Below, one piece after another: positions 20,399-26,331 of a stretch of 39,694 bases of DNA. The notes under the pieces were generated by a model, which ran no database searches, was not told where the DNA came from, and saw only the letters and a program-made list of their open reading frames with translations. Location of the stretch: positions 1 to 39,694 of IMG/VR virus record IMGVR_UViG_3300047564_004285; one strand, written 5' to 3'. The position numbers and the translations under genes are program-made. This stretch comes from a virus. Each line of letters begins with the position of its first letter. Position 1 is the stretch's first letter.

Positions 20399-20644
20399 CT
20401 AGCGACAGCGAACGCAGTCGCAAGGTGCTGGTTCGCTACACACGGTAGCGAGACACAACATCTCAAGTTTGCGGAGTTGGTACTCGTCAAACAAGTGCCA
20501 TTCACCACCCGGAGATAACTTGGTCATCTCCAATAAGGCTCTGCTAACAGTCCATTTCAAGACCGTTCGCATCTCCCAATAGATACCCCAGTTTCGTGGA
20601 AACTGGGTTGCCTCTGCCTTAGCAGTCAGCGGGTTTGTTCCCAT
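20399..20644 (-). CDS. Array protein 9, Cys-rich C-terminus, 81 aa
   Basis: The ATG at 20644 is six nt after TATAGT (AAGGAC), so leaderless. Residues 15-60 are helical with tryptophans (NWGIYWEMRTVLKW). The end reads CLATVCSEPAPCDCVRCR: five cysteines in 17 residues, suggesting a metal site such as CxC-x2-C plus partners. Function unknown. Confidence 0.8.
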   Translation of the reverse strand: MGTNPLTAKAEATQFPRNWGIYWEMRTVLKWTVSRALLEMTKLSPGGEWHLFDEYQLRKLEMLCLATVCSEPAPCDCVRCR

Positions 20645-20650
20645 GTCCTT

Positions 20651-20684
20651 ACTATAACAAGTGAATGAAAAATGGGTACTAAAA
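20651..20684 (-). promoter_or_regulatory. Array promoter box P9 (leaderless)
   Basis: 34-bp box with TATAGT at 20651-20656, six nt, ATG. Confidence 0.88.
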
Positions 20685-20710
20685 AGAGACAGCCCATGTG
20701 AGCAGAGAAG

Positions 20711-20747
20711 CGGGCGTAAGGTTCACCTGAAGCTGTCCACACGCCCG
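20711..20747. repeat. Array hairpin H9, 37 nt
   Basis: Arms CGGGCGT/ACGCCCG, extendable to GCGGGCGT/ACGCCCGC: another matched change. C-TGAA-G apex. The left arm GGGCGTAAG matches the leader motif at 345-358. Confidence 0.87.
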
Positions 20748-20754
20748 CCAAACG

Positions 20755-20789
20755 ACAAAAGAATAGGGGAGGAGCCGAAGCCCCTCCCC
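20755..20789 (-). terminator. Terminator of array gene 10
   Basis: GGGGAGG/CCTCCCC with inner GC/GC; on the - strand the loop reads CTTCGG, a stable UUCG tetraloop, and a T-rich tail follows. Confidence 0.88.
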
Positions 20790-20804
20790 ATTCTCTTATG
20801 GGTA

Positions 20805-21116
20805 CTACCGTTGCTTACAGTACCAGCACGACACATTGTCAGAAGGCTTTGTGTATGCCTGCCTGATGTGGTCGTACTCGGTGTTCTCATCAGCGAAGTC
20901 GTCAATGCAGCCGTTATGAGCGTACATAATACGAACAGCCGTTACGCCTTTCTTGGTGAGATACCAACGGTACACTGGTTCCTCATAGTCACTCTCTGGG
21001 TAGAGACTAGGGAAGCCAGCCTTTGCTTCTCGGTAGATATAACGACCACCGAAGTAGATACCTACTACGGCGATACCCCGAAGCAGGGTATCTAGAATAG
21101 CGAACAGCAGTGCCAT
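20805..21116 (-). CDS. Array protein 10, membrane-anchored, 103 aa
   Basis: Residues 2-25 form a membrane segment (LLFAILDTLLRGIAVVGIYF). The remainder is soluble, ending NVSCWYCKQR with a CxxC pair; another Cys lies near 69. Weakly similar in plan to small thiol or metal proteins at the membrane. AGAAAGGTAGC precedes the ATG. Function unknown. Confidence 0.82.
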   Translation of the reverse strand: MALLFAILDTLLRGIAVVGIYFGGRYIYREAKAGFPSLYPESDYEEPVYRWYLTKKGVTAVRIMYAHNGCIDDFADENTEYDHIRQAYTKPSDNVSCWYCKQR

Positions 21117-21161
21117 TGCTACCTTTCTGTGAGGTTACTTCCGTTTCACCCCGACAAGATT

Positions 21162-21195
21162 ACTATAACAGATGAGAAGAAAATGGGTACTAAAA
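21162..21195 (-). promoter_or_regulatory. Array promoter box P10 (leadered)
   Basis: 34-bp box, TATAGT at 21162-21167, about 39 nt of leader containing GTGA/TCAC in place of the GAACAAA hairpin. Confidence 0.86.
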
Positions 21196-21221
21196 GCCCA
21201 GTACGACAAGTGAGACATCAA

Positions 21222-21258
21222 TTGGCGTGAAAGATCGCTGAACCTCCTTGCACTCCAA
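21222..21258. repeat. Array hairpin H10, 37 nt
   Basis: Arms TTGGCGT/ACTCCAA with one mismatch; the apex is altered (GCTGAACC), a partly decayed copy. Confidence 0.75.
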
Positions 21259-21276
21259 ACATTCCGGGTTTCGAGA

Positions 21277-21345
21277 GTATGAGAAGTGAGAAGAGAGAAT
21301 ATATTAAATACTTCGTATGCAGCAAGCGAATGGCTTGGCGTAGAA
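21277..21345. repeat. Extra segment shared with another junction (copy B)
   Basis: TATGAGAAGTGAGAAGAGAG, AATAT, ATTAAA and GGCTTGGCGTAGA, in the same order as at 19125-19200. Lies between hairpin H10 and terminator T11. Confidence 0.5.
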
Positions 21346-21380
21346 CAAAAAAAAAGAGCGAGTGCCGAAGCACTCGCTCT
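21344..21380 (-). terminator. Terminator of array gene 11
   Basis: AGAGCGAGTGC-CGAA-GCACTCGCTCT, 11 bp; UUCG loop and nine T on the - strand. The inner part is identical to T12. Confidence 0.93.
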
Positions 21381-21397
21381 CTCTTTCCATACCGCAA

Positions 21398-21676
21398 TTA
21401 CTTGCGGTTGAAGTGTCTGTTCTCAATGCGTTCTAGCAAGTGTGAGGTAGCAAACACTGTCCCGACTGGAACCGCTATCACGCTCACTAGAAACATCAAG
21501 CCAAGCATATTTGAAGACTTGAGGAATAGGAACGACAATGGTGACAGCATGACAATAGTTGAAGCGAAGCACAACAATGCCGTGAGCAGTCTGTCGCCCT
21601 TTCGTGCCTCAATGATAATGATGCTTGATGGGCTGAATATCGCAATAGCGAACATGATTACTAGGAATACTAGCAT
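21398..21676 (-). CDS. Array protein 11, three-span membrane protein, 92 aa
   Basis: Start at 21676 after GGAAAGGTAAAC; the longer frame would run through the promoter. Hydrophobic segments at about 2-20 (LVFLVIMFAIAIFSPSSII), 30-52 (LLTALLCFASTIVMLSPLSF) and 55-75 (NMLGLMFLVSVIAVPVGTVF), then a basic tail (RIENRHFNRK). Could act at the host membrane; no family recognised. Leader carries a GAACAAA-loop hairpin. Confidence 0.82.
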   Translation of the reverse strand: MLVFLVIMFAIAIFSPSSIIIIEARKGDRLLTALLCFASTIVMLSPLSFLFLKSSNMLGLMFLVSVIAVPVGTVFATSHLLERIENRHFNRK

Positions 21677-21682
21677 GTTTAC

Positions 21683-21706
21683 CTTTCCGCCTATCTTTTG
21701 TTCAAG
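21683..21706 (-). promoter_or_regulatory. Leader hairpin L11 (GAACAAA loop)
   Basis: On the - strand GCCT, loop TGAACAAAAGAT, AGGC, then GGAAAGG. Confidence 0.75.
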
Positions 21707-21722
21707 GCTTCCCGATACCTTT

Positions 21723-21756
21723 ACTATAGCAAGTGAAGTAAAAATGGGTACTAAAA
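21723..21756 (-). promoter_or_regulatory. Array promoter box P11 (leadered)
   Basis: 34-bp box, TATAGT at 21723-21728, about 40 nt of leader. Confidence 0.87.
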
Positions 21757-21782
21757 GAGACCCATAGGCAGAGACATACCGA

Positions 21783-21819
21783 TTGGCGCTAAAGATGCTT
21801 AAGCACTCCTTTACGCCAA
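21783..21819. repeat. Array hairpin H11, 37 nt
   Basis: Arms TTGGCG/CGCCAA, GC-TTAA-GC apex. Confidence 0.86.
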
Positions 21820-21828
21820 GCAAACGGG

Positions 21829-21863
21829 CAAAGAAAAAGGGCGAGTGCCGAAGCACTCGCCCT
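21829..21863 (-). terminator. Terminator of array gene 12
   Basis: GGGCGAGTGC-CGAA-GCACTCGCCC, perfect 10 bp; UUCG loop and T-rich tail on the - strand. Confidence 0.92.
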
Positions 21864-21877
21864 CTATCTTGGGGGAA

Positions 21878-22210
21878 TTAGTAGTTACGACCCTGAGCGT
21901 CTGTAACCTTGTAGCCGTTACGAACCAACAGCGCAATTGCTGGGTTGATATCGTTGGGGCTGTCTGTCTTAGGGGCAACCTTGACTTCGTAGCCGTTCGC
22001 CATGAGTGTGCTAGTAGCGTCACTGATAAGGGCAGATACGCACAATGCGTTCATTTTCTCTGCAACCTTAGCGATGTAGGCGAGGTGGTCAGCGTATGTG
22101 CGAGCATATCCAACGGAGAGTTTGCGACCCTCTGTCTCAACCTCCATATTGCGGAGGGCAATGCTTGCCTGCTTGAGTGCCTCTAAGAGTGTGTCTTGTG
22201 AATGGGACAT
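21878..22210 (-). CDS. Array protein 12, 110 aa
   Basis: Start at 22210 after GGAAAGGTAAAA. Residues 1-70 are helical (DTLLEALKQASIALRNME, then YADHLAYIAKVAEKMNAL). The C-terminal half contains two similar short units, TLMANGYEVKVAPKTDS and LLVRNGYKVTDAQGRNY, that look like an internal repeat (NGY-x-V). Function unknown. First gene of the array in its reading direction. Confidence 0.82.
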   Translation of the reverse strand: MSHSQDTLLEALKQASIALRNMEVETEGRKLSVGYARTYADHLAYIAKVAEKMNALCVSALISDATSTLMANGYEVKVAPKTDSPNDINPAIALLVRNGYKVTDAQGRNY

Positions 22211-22216
22211 TTTTAC

Positions 22217-22240
22217 CTTTCCGCACTTCGTTTGTTCAGT
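22217..22240 (-). promoter_or_regulatory. Leader hairpin L12 (GAACAAA loop)
   Basis: On the - strand GCAC, loop TGAACAAACGAA, GTGC, then GGAAAGG. The T and A flanking the loop can add a fifth pair. Confidence 0.75.
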
Positions 22241-22256
22241 GCTTCCCGATGACCTA

Positions 22257-22290
22257 AATATAGCAACTAATGAATAAATGGGTACTAAAA
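22257..22290 (-). promoter_or_regulatory. Array promoter box P12 (leadered)
   Basis: 34-bp box; the -10 is TATATT instead of TATAGT, and the spacer reads CATTAGTTGC. About 40 nt of leader. Confidence 0.82.
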
Positions 22291-22316
22291 GTCTCAAATA
22301 GAAATCTCCCGACCCA

Positions 22317-22353
22317 GTGGTGTTCAATTTTTGCTAAAGCTATTGAACACCAC
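22317..22353. repeat. Array hairpin H12, 37 nt
   Basis: Arms GTGGTGT/ACACCAC, a further matched change; inner TTCAAT/ATTGAA; GC-TAAA-GC apex. It marks the upstream end of the array. Confidence 0.86.
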
Positions 22354-22518
22354 CCGAACGGATCCGGGTAATTGACTCCGGAAACAGAGGTATTTGCTAC
22401 TCGTCTAGAAGTATAAGTAACAAGCAAAAAATATATACTCAAATTTTCAAAAATATTAAAATTTTTAAATAAAGTAAGCCTATTTGGTAGGTAAGAAATA
22501 TTGTTTTTAATAGCGGGG
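22354..22518. other. AT-rich spacer upstream of the array
   Basis: No gene seen. ACCCG/CGGGT forms a small hairpin at about 22352-22370. The rest is A/T-rich and marks the return from array base composition to that of the remaining genome. Confidence 0.5.
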
Positions 22519-22896
22519 TTAATCTTCTTTAGGCTTCTCAAAGTAATAGAACACTTGTTGATACTTAAACATAAAATAGGTTGCGGAGGTAGAGGTATGG
22601 TTATGTCCATACTTGCTTAAATCTTTTCTCAGATCTCCGGGGTGAACTAATTTATCAAACTTATCATTCTCATTTAACTTGTTAAAGTCAATATCGGTAA
22701 TATCATGTCTATTGATTGGAGAAATACTCTTGGGATGACGAAGAGCTCTAAAAGTTTCGGGGTTAAGTTTTGGGGACTTTTCCAGATACATCCTATACAT
22801 CTCTCTCTTAATAGAGAGAGAATTAATCTGGTCTTTGTTCTTCAGAATCTCTCTTCTCATTCTATATTTAATAAGTAACTTCTTAATCTTTTTCAT
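22519..22896 (-). CDS. Basic hypothetical protein, 125 aa
   Basis: Very basic start (MKKIKKLLIKYRMRREILKN), then ALRHPKSISPINRHDITDID and a C-terminus with YGHNHTSTSATYFMFKYQQ. AAGGAAGAAAG precedes the ATG, which also overlaps the stop of the small membrane gene (ATGA). Function unknown; nucleic acid binding is possible. Last gene of the long - strand run. Confidence 0.7.
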   Translation of the reverse strand: MKKIKKLLIKYRMRREILKNKDQINSLSIKREMYRMYLEKSPKLNPETFRALRHPKSISPINRHDITDIDFNKLNENDKFDKLVHPGDLRKDLSKYGHNHTSTSATYFMFKYQQVFYYFEKPKED

Positions 22897-22973
22897 CTTT
22901 CTTCCTTATACATGGTAATTGCAATTGTGGCGAAAACGCCGATTGCGATGAAGTACCCAATAATATAGCCCAT
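22893..22973 (-). CDS. Membrane peptide, 26 aa
   Basis: MGYIIGYFIAIGVFATIAIT, then MYKEER: one membrane segment with a charged tail. It begins in a TGATG overlap with the gene before it and ends in an ATGA overlap with the next, which supports it as a real, coupled gene. Confidence 0.6.
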   Translation of the reverse strand: MGYIIGYFIAIGVFATIAITMYKEER

Positions 22974-23311
22974 CAATGATCATCCTCCAATTTTCTCATC
23001 ATCGACTCCTCAATTGACTCATTAATTGCGCCCCTCATTGCCACGAAATCATCGAGAGCATGGGGAGCATGGGGAGCTGGATAGTCTTTTTCGGCCACCA
23101 CACGCTGGTACTCTCTAATGGCTGGCATGGGTCTTTCAATACCACAAGCTGCTTTGAATAAGCCCTCTGAGATACCCCGCCAAAGTTTTACATCATCTTC
23201 AAGAAGAACATTCTCACCAACCAAATCAGCAATAATCTGGGATAGACGAACTGTCTCATCAACAAGTCTTTCAATCTCTTCCTCAAGGGCTTCGATTAGT
23301 TCTTTACTCAT
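22973..23311 (-). CDS. Coiled-coil hypothetical protein, 112 aa
   Basis: N-terminal 45 residues form a Glu/Leu-rich heptad helix (ELIEALEEEIERLVDETVRL). A middle section with ACGIERPMPAIREYQRVVAE follows and the C-terminus is acidic. The EIERL element is shared with the next three genes. Function unknown. Confidence 0.7.
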   Translation of the reverse strand: MSKELIEALEEEIERLVDETVRLSQIIADLVGENVLLEDDVKLWRGISEGLFKAACGIERPMPAIREYQRVVAEKDYPAPHAPHALDDFVAMRGAINESIEESMMRKLEDDH

Positions 23312-23513
23312 GACCGGCCTCTGTATAAATCAAATTTCCAACCCATCTTCTATCTCCACTTCCATCAAGGGCTTCCAATGCACTCCATAACATAAATACA
23401 TCTTCCGCATTATCTGGAAGGGCAGAGCGTAGCCGGTTCTCTACCTGTTGACGGAATGATTGATCTTGAAACCATTCATCCGCAATTACCGTACTTATTG
23501 ACATTTCATTCAT
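23304..23513 (-). CDS. Hypothetical protein, 69 aa
   Basis: ATG 23513 overlaps the end of the next gene by 8 nt and is preferred to a TTG at 23534. Acidic, with WFQDQSFRQQVENRLRSALP near 15-34 and DRRWVGNLIYTEAG near its end. Not recognised. Confidence 0.62.
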   Translation of the reverse strand: MNEMSISTVIADEWFQDQSFRQQVENRLRSALPDNAEDVFMLWSALEALDGSGDRRWVGNLIYTEAGHE

Positions 23514-23703
23514 GGGTTTTACCAAACTTTCCAAGCATCTCTATAAAACCACTTATAGCCGACTTTGATGCTTCCAATTCTTCTCGCAGTCGTTCAATCT
23601 CTTCTGCTGCTTCCATGTCTAAACATGGTTCATCAATCATTGGGCACCAGCAGTTTTTTGAATCGCAAGCATTCCGTAATCTGGTTGTTATATCTTCAGT
23701 CAT
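23506..23703 (-). CDS. MTDDI-TRLR paralog A, 65 aa
   Basis: Starts MTEDITTRLRNACDSK and contains AAEEIERLREELEASK. It shares the layout of the next two genes: M-T-x-D-I-x-T-R-L-R, a variable middle, then A-x-EIERLR and a coiled coil. The middle holds CWCPMIDEPC, a possible metal site. ATGA overlap with paralog B. Function unknown. Confidence 0.7.
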   Translation of the reverse strand: MTEDITTRLRNACDSKNCWCPMIDEPCLDMEAAEEIERLREELEASKSAISGFIEMLGKFGKTHE

Positions 23704-23903
23704 TTTATTTCTTTCTTAAATCTGTTCATTTCATCAATAATTGAAAGAAGATCACTTCCCCAAACATCACAAATGTGTGTAAGTATTAATCTTAGTCGCT
23801 CAATTTCATCTATGGCATCAACCAGTAGAAATGGATTTCCATTGTTCATAAGTAAACAATTCTGTTTTTCTATCCGTAGTCGGGTAATAATGTCATCAGT
23901 CAT
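23700..23903 (-). CDS. MTDDI-TRLR paralog B, 67 aa
   Basis: MTDDIITRLRIEKQNC, then AIDEIERLRLILTHI. Same plan as its two neighbours without the cysteine-rich middle. ATGA/TAATG overlaps on both sides. Tandem duplication is the simplest origin. Confidence 0.7.
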   Translation of the reverse strand: MTDDIITRLRIEKQNCLLMNNGNPFLLVDAIDEIERLRLILTHICDVWGSDLLSIIDEMNRFKKEIK

Positions 23904-24178
23904 TATAATCCCCTACTCATACAAAACGATTCCCAAAGATGTTCACTGCTATGCCATTCACACACACCGTCAAGATGAATACAATCCCCATATTCATCAG
24001 CATTTTGACATTGACCATAATCATAAAAAAGTTTGGCAATTTGCAAAAGTTCTCTGCAATCTTTTCGTAGGCGTTCAATCTCATCGGTTGCGTTAGGTAA
24101 AACCGTTGCAACAATTTGCCATTCGCTGAACAGGTAGTCATACTCTTCCCGTAGTCGGGTCACAATGTCATCAGTCAT
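23903..24178 (-). CDS. MTDDI-TRLR paralog C, 91 aa
   Basis: MTDDIVTRLREEYDYL, then ATDEIERLRKDCRELLQI, then an added C-terminal part with C-Q-x-A-D-E-Y-G-D-C and CEWHSSEHLW. ATG 24178, 12 nt after GGAG, is preferred to the TTG at 24184. The longest of the three paralogs. Confidence 0.7.
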   Translation of the reverse strand: MTDDIVTRLREEYDYLFSEWQIVATVLPNATDEIERLRKDCRELLQIAKLFYDYGQCQNADEYGDCIHLDGVCEWHSSEHLWESFCMSRGL

Positions 24179-24806
24179 AATCAATTACTCCATATTCATA
24201 TCGTTCATCATCTGAAGTTCTCCACTTGAGAGCATCTTCTACATCCCATTGTCTGGTATTAATCTTTCTTTCAATTAAGGTACCTGACTTGGTTGTGAAT
24301 GATGGATCAAATAGACGAACCCGATTGTTTGGCTGGATAGCAAAGTTGCCATCGTCTCTTACTATAACATGTCCGCACTTGTGTTGACCGGGGTTTTGAC
24401 TAAATCCTGTATTAAGGATATTGTCGTCTGGAGCATGCCAGTCCAATGTAAATAGGTACTTACCATTAACGAATTCACCCGACCTTGAAACATATGTCAT
24501 CCTCATATTACGCATGGCATAGAATTCTGTAACTGTTACATGAGATGAGAATGAGTTCCACAAGACCAGCTCATGAATATCAACTTCAGGCGTGTTTGGC
24601 TCTGCACAGAAAGCGCTAATTGGCATTCTCCACCAAACACCGCCATCTTCCATTAGAAAATGAAACAGGGGGCTTCTGGAGGGGATTGAGGTTACCCCAA
24701 AGATGACGCATGGAAAGTACTTGTCATGAGAGTCTGTCTGATTTCTCAGGTAGTTACCACGAACATAGCATTCAATGGAGGGAATGTTTGCATTTAACTC
24801 TGGCAT
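24171..24806 (-). CDS. Conserved phage hypothetical protein, 211 aa
   Basis: Beta-rich. Contains WWRMPISAFC near 57-66, LDWHAPDDNI near 124, and HVIVRDDGNFAIQPNNRVRL near 148-167. I recall this pattern from cyanophage and other aquatic phage proteins without assigned function. TAATG overlap with the small gene before it. Confidence 0.72.
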   Translation of the reverse strand: MPELNANIPSIECYVRGNYLRNQTDSHDKYFPCVIFGVTSIPSRSPLFHFLMEDGGVWWRMPISAFCAEPNTPEVDIHELVLWNSFSSHVTVTEFYAMRNMRMTYVSRSGEFVNGKYLFTLDWHAPDDNILNTGFSQNPGQHKCGHVIVRDDGNFAIQPNNRVRLFDPSFTTKSGTLIERKINTRQWDVEDALKWRTSDDERYEYGVIDYD

Positions 24807-24916
24807 TATTCTGAATCGCTATCATTAGTATGTTTATGAGCGCATAAGAAAATTAATAATTCCTCATCTGTTAAGCCCATTGATGTTACTGGTACTGTTG
24901 ATACTTCGATATCCAT
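24806..24916 (-). CDS. Small acidic protein, 36 aa
   Basis: MDIEVSTVPVTSMGLTDEEL, then LIFLCAHKHTNDSDSE. It begins one base after the P450 stop and shares TAATG with the following gene, so it sits in the same coupled run. Confidence 0.58.
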   Translation of the reverse strand: MDIEVSTVPVTSMGLTDEELLIFLCAHKHTNDSDSE

Positions 24917-26158
24917 TTAAACCGCCTTTGTGTATTTAATGTTTAATATTTCTGGTCCAAATATACCAGAGTTTGATGGTCTATATTGCACACTATCTAA
25001 TTGAATTCTATCAAATGTATCAATTACTGCTCTAAATGCCTCTGTCATTTCAACCTTCGCTAAGTGAGCGCCCATGCAGTAGTGCATTCCGGCACCAAAA
25101 GACAAGTCCTTACTATGATTTCTTCCAAAACGGAATTCATCTGCATTTCCATAAACTGTTTGATCTTGATTGGATGAAGCGATACTTGTAAAAACAAAAG
25201 TCCCTTTAGGGAAAGTAACGCCTCTGTAGTCAATATCTTCAGAAGCAATTCTTAGAGTTCCTCTAATTGAAGATGTGAGTCTTGTAATTTCTACAACCGC
25301 ATCTGAAATCTCATCTCTATTGGCTTTAATCTTTTTATAAATATCTGGGTTTTCACAAAGATATACAAACATCATGCCAAGATGACTAACAAGAGTTTCT
25401 ATCCCTCCGCTAATCATGGTTGCAATTAATAAAAATACTTGAGGATCAGTCAATCCCTTTTCTCCATACATTGGCGATACAAGTTTTGAAATAAAGTCAT
25501 CTTTAGGCTCAACTCTTCTATCATTGGCTAATTTTGTAATATATTTATAAAATTCATTTTCAGCATTCTTCAATTCATTAATATCAATTGCAAAGTTTTT
25601 AGAAACTGGACTTGCGAATACTGCACCCCATTTTATGAATTTCTCCCAGTCTTCTTTTGGAAGTCCAACAGAATTGCAAAGGACAGTTATTGGATAAATA
25701 TTGCAGAAATATTCCATGAAGTCTGTATAACCATTATTAATAATATTTTCTAATAAACTCTTAGCATAGGAATACGAAAAATCTTTTTGATCCATAGCAG
25801 CTGACTGAGAAAATGCTGGTGCTGCTATATGTCGAATATGTGCATGTTCTTCTCCATCCATTGCGCTAAGAGTATTATTTCTTTTTGCTACAACTTCTGG
25901 ATTATGCTTATCCCTAAGAGATTGTAGTACATGCAAACCACTATGCCATCTTTTATCTCTAAGAATATTTGTAGTATCGGAATTCTTTACGATGTAATAG
26001 CCTATAATAGATTTACATATCCAAAAATCTTTAGATATTTCTATCAATTTGTTAATTTGATCGTTTCTTGTTTCAAAAGGAGTTTCTGTGTCAACAACAA
26101 GAAGATGCGCTTCAATAAATGGCATTTCCAACTCTGAAACTAAAATCTTATTCTCCAT
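24917..26158 (-). CDS. Cytochrome P450, 413 aa
   Basis: P450s are heme monooxygenases; the bacterial type is soluble and takes electrons from a separate ferredoxin and reductase. All core motifs are intact: I-helix ATMISGGIETLVS at 246-258, ExxR as EITR at 290-293, and heme loop FGAGMHYCMGAHLA at 354-367 with the iron ligand Cys361. The length is normal for bacterial class I. The usual threonine pair of the oxygen-binding helix is kept (ET at 254-255). No redox partner gene is seen in the window, so it probably uses host partners. The substrate cannot be told. It overlaps the preceding small gene by 11 nt. P450 genes are rare in phages; the one in Mycobacterium phage Adler is a known example. 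Confidence 0.95.
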   Translation of the reverse strand: MENKILVSELEMPFIEAHLLVVDTETPFETRNDQINKLIEISKDFWICKSIIGYYIVKNSDTTNILRDKRWHSGLHVLQSLRDKHNPEVVAKRNNTLSAMDGEEHAHIRHIAAPAFSQSAAMDQKDFSYSYAKSLLENIINNGYTDFMEYFCNIYPITVLCNSVGLPKEDWEKFIKWGAVFASPVSKNFAIDINELKNAENEFYKYITKLANDRRVEPKDDFISKLVSPMYGEKGLTDPQVFLLIATMISGGIETLVSHLGMMFVYLCENPDIYKKIKANRDEISDAVVEITRLTSSIRGTLRIASEDIDYRGVTFPKGTFVFTSIASSNQDQTVYGNADEFRFGRNHSKDLSFGAGMHYCMGAHLAKVEMTEAFRAVIDTFDRIQLDSVQYRPSNSGIFGPEILNIKYTKAV

Positions 26159-26330
26159 CTTGATATAAAATCCCTACATCACTTGGCAATAGCATTGAGA
26201 TGGCTTTTTCAAACAACTCTTTATATTTATCACGCTCTTTTGTCATTTCTTGGAGTTCCTCCCAATAAGAGGGTACTCCTGTAAGAGTATGAGCATTATC
26301 AATTCTTCTTTTATATTCTTCCATATTCAT
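26148..26330 (-). CDS. Small helical protein, 60 aa
   Basis: Starts two bases after the oxygenase stop, at ATG 26330 or 26324. Charged helix (EELQEMTKERDKYKELFEKA) ending LLPSDVGILYQDGE. It resembles the coiled-coil part of the protein at 26879. Function unknown. Confidence 0.65.
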   Translation of the reverse strand: MNMEEYKRRIDNAHTLTGVPSYWEELQEMTKERDKYKELFEKAISMLLPSDVGILYQDGE

Positions 26331-26331
26331 A

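Noticed and set aside
16582-22186. Long + strand frames opposite the array genes
   Set aside because: They are antisense shadows of the GC-richer array genes; they have no ribosome binding sites and run across terminators and promoters.
17447-22327. Repeated peptide FSTHF..CYSK at the start of several - strand frames
   Set aside because: It is the translation of the 34-bp promoter box in one frame, not a conserved protein sequence; the real starts lie downstream at the ATGs given.
15647-22353. CRISPR array
   Set aside because: The repeats are hairpins about 200-600 bp apart with genes between, not short direct repeats with uniform spacers, and no cas gene is seen.
15647-22353. Integron
   Set aside because: No IntI-type integrase is visible in this window and the hairpins lack the RYYYAAC/GTTRRRY attC core; only the analogy of structure-conserved boundaries is kept.
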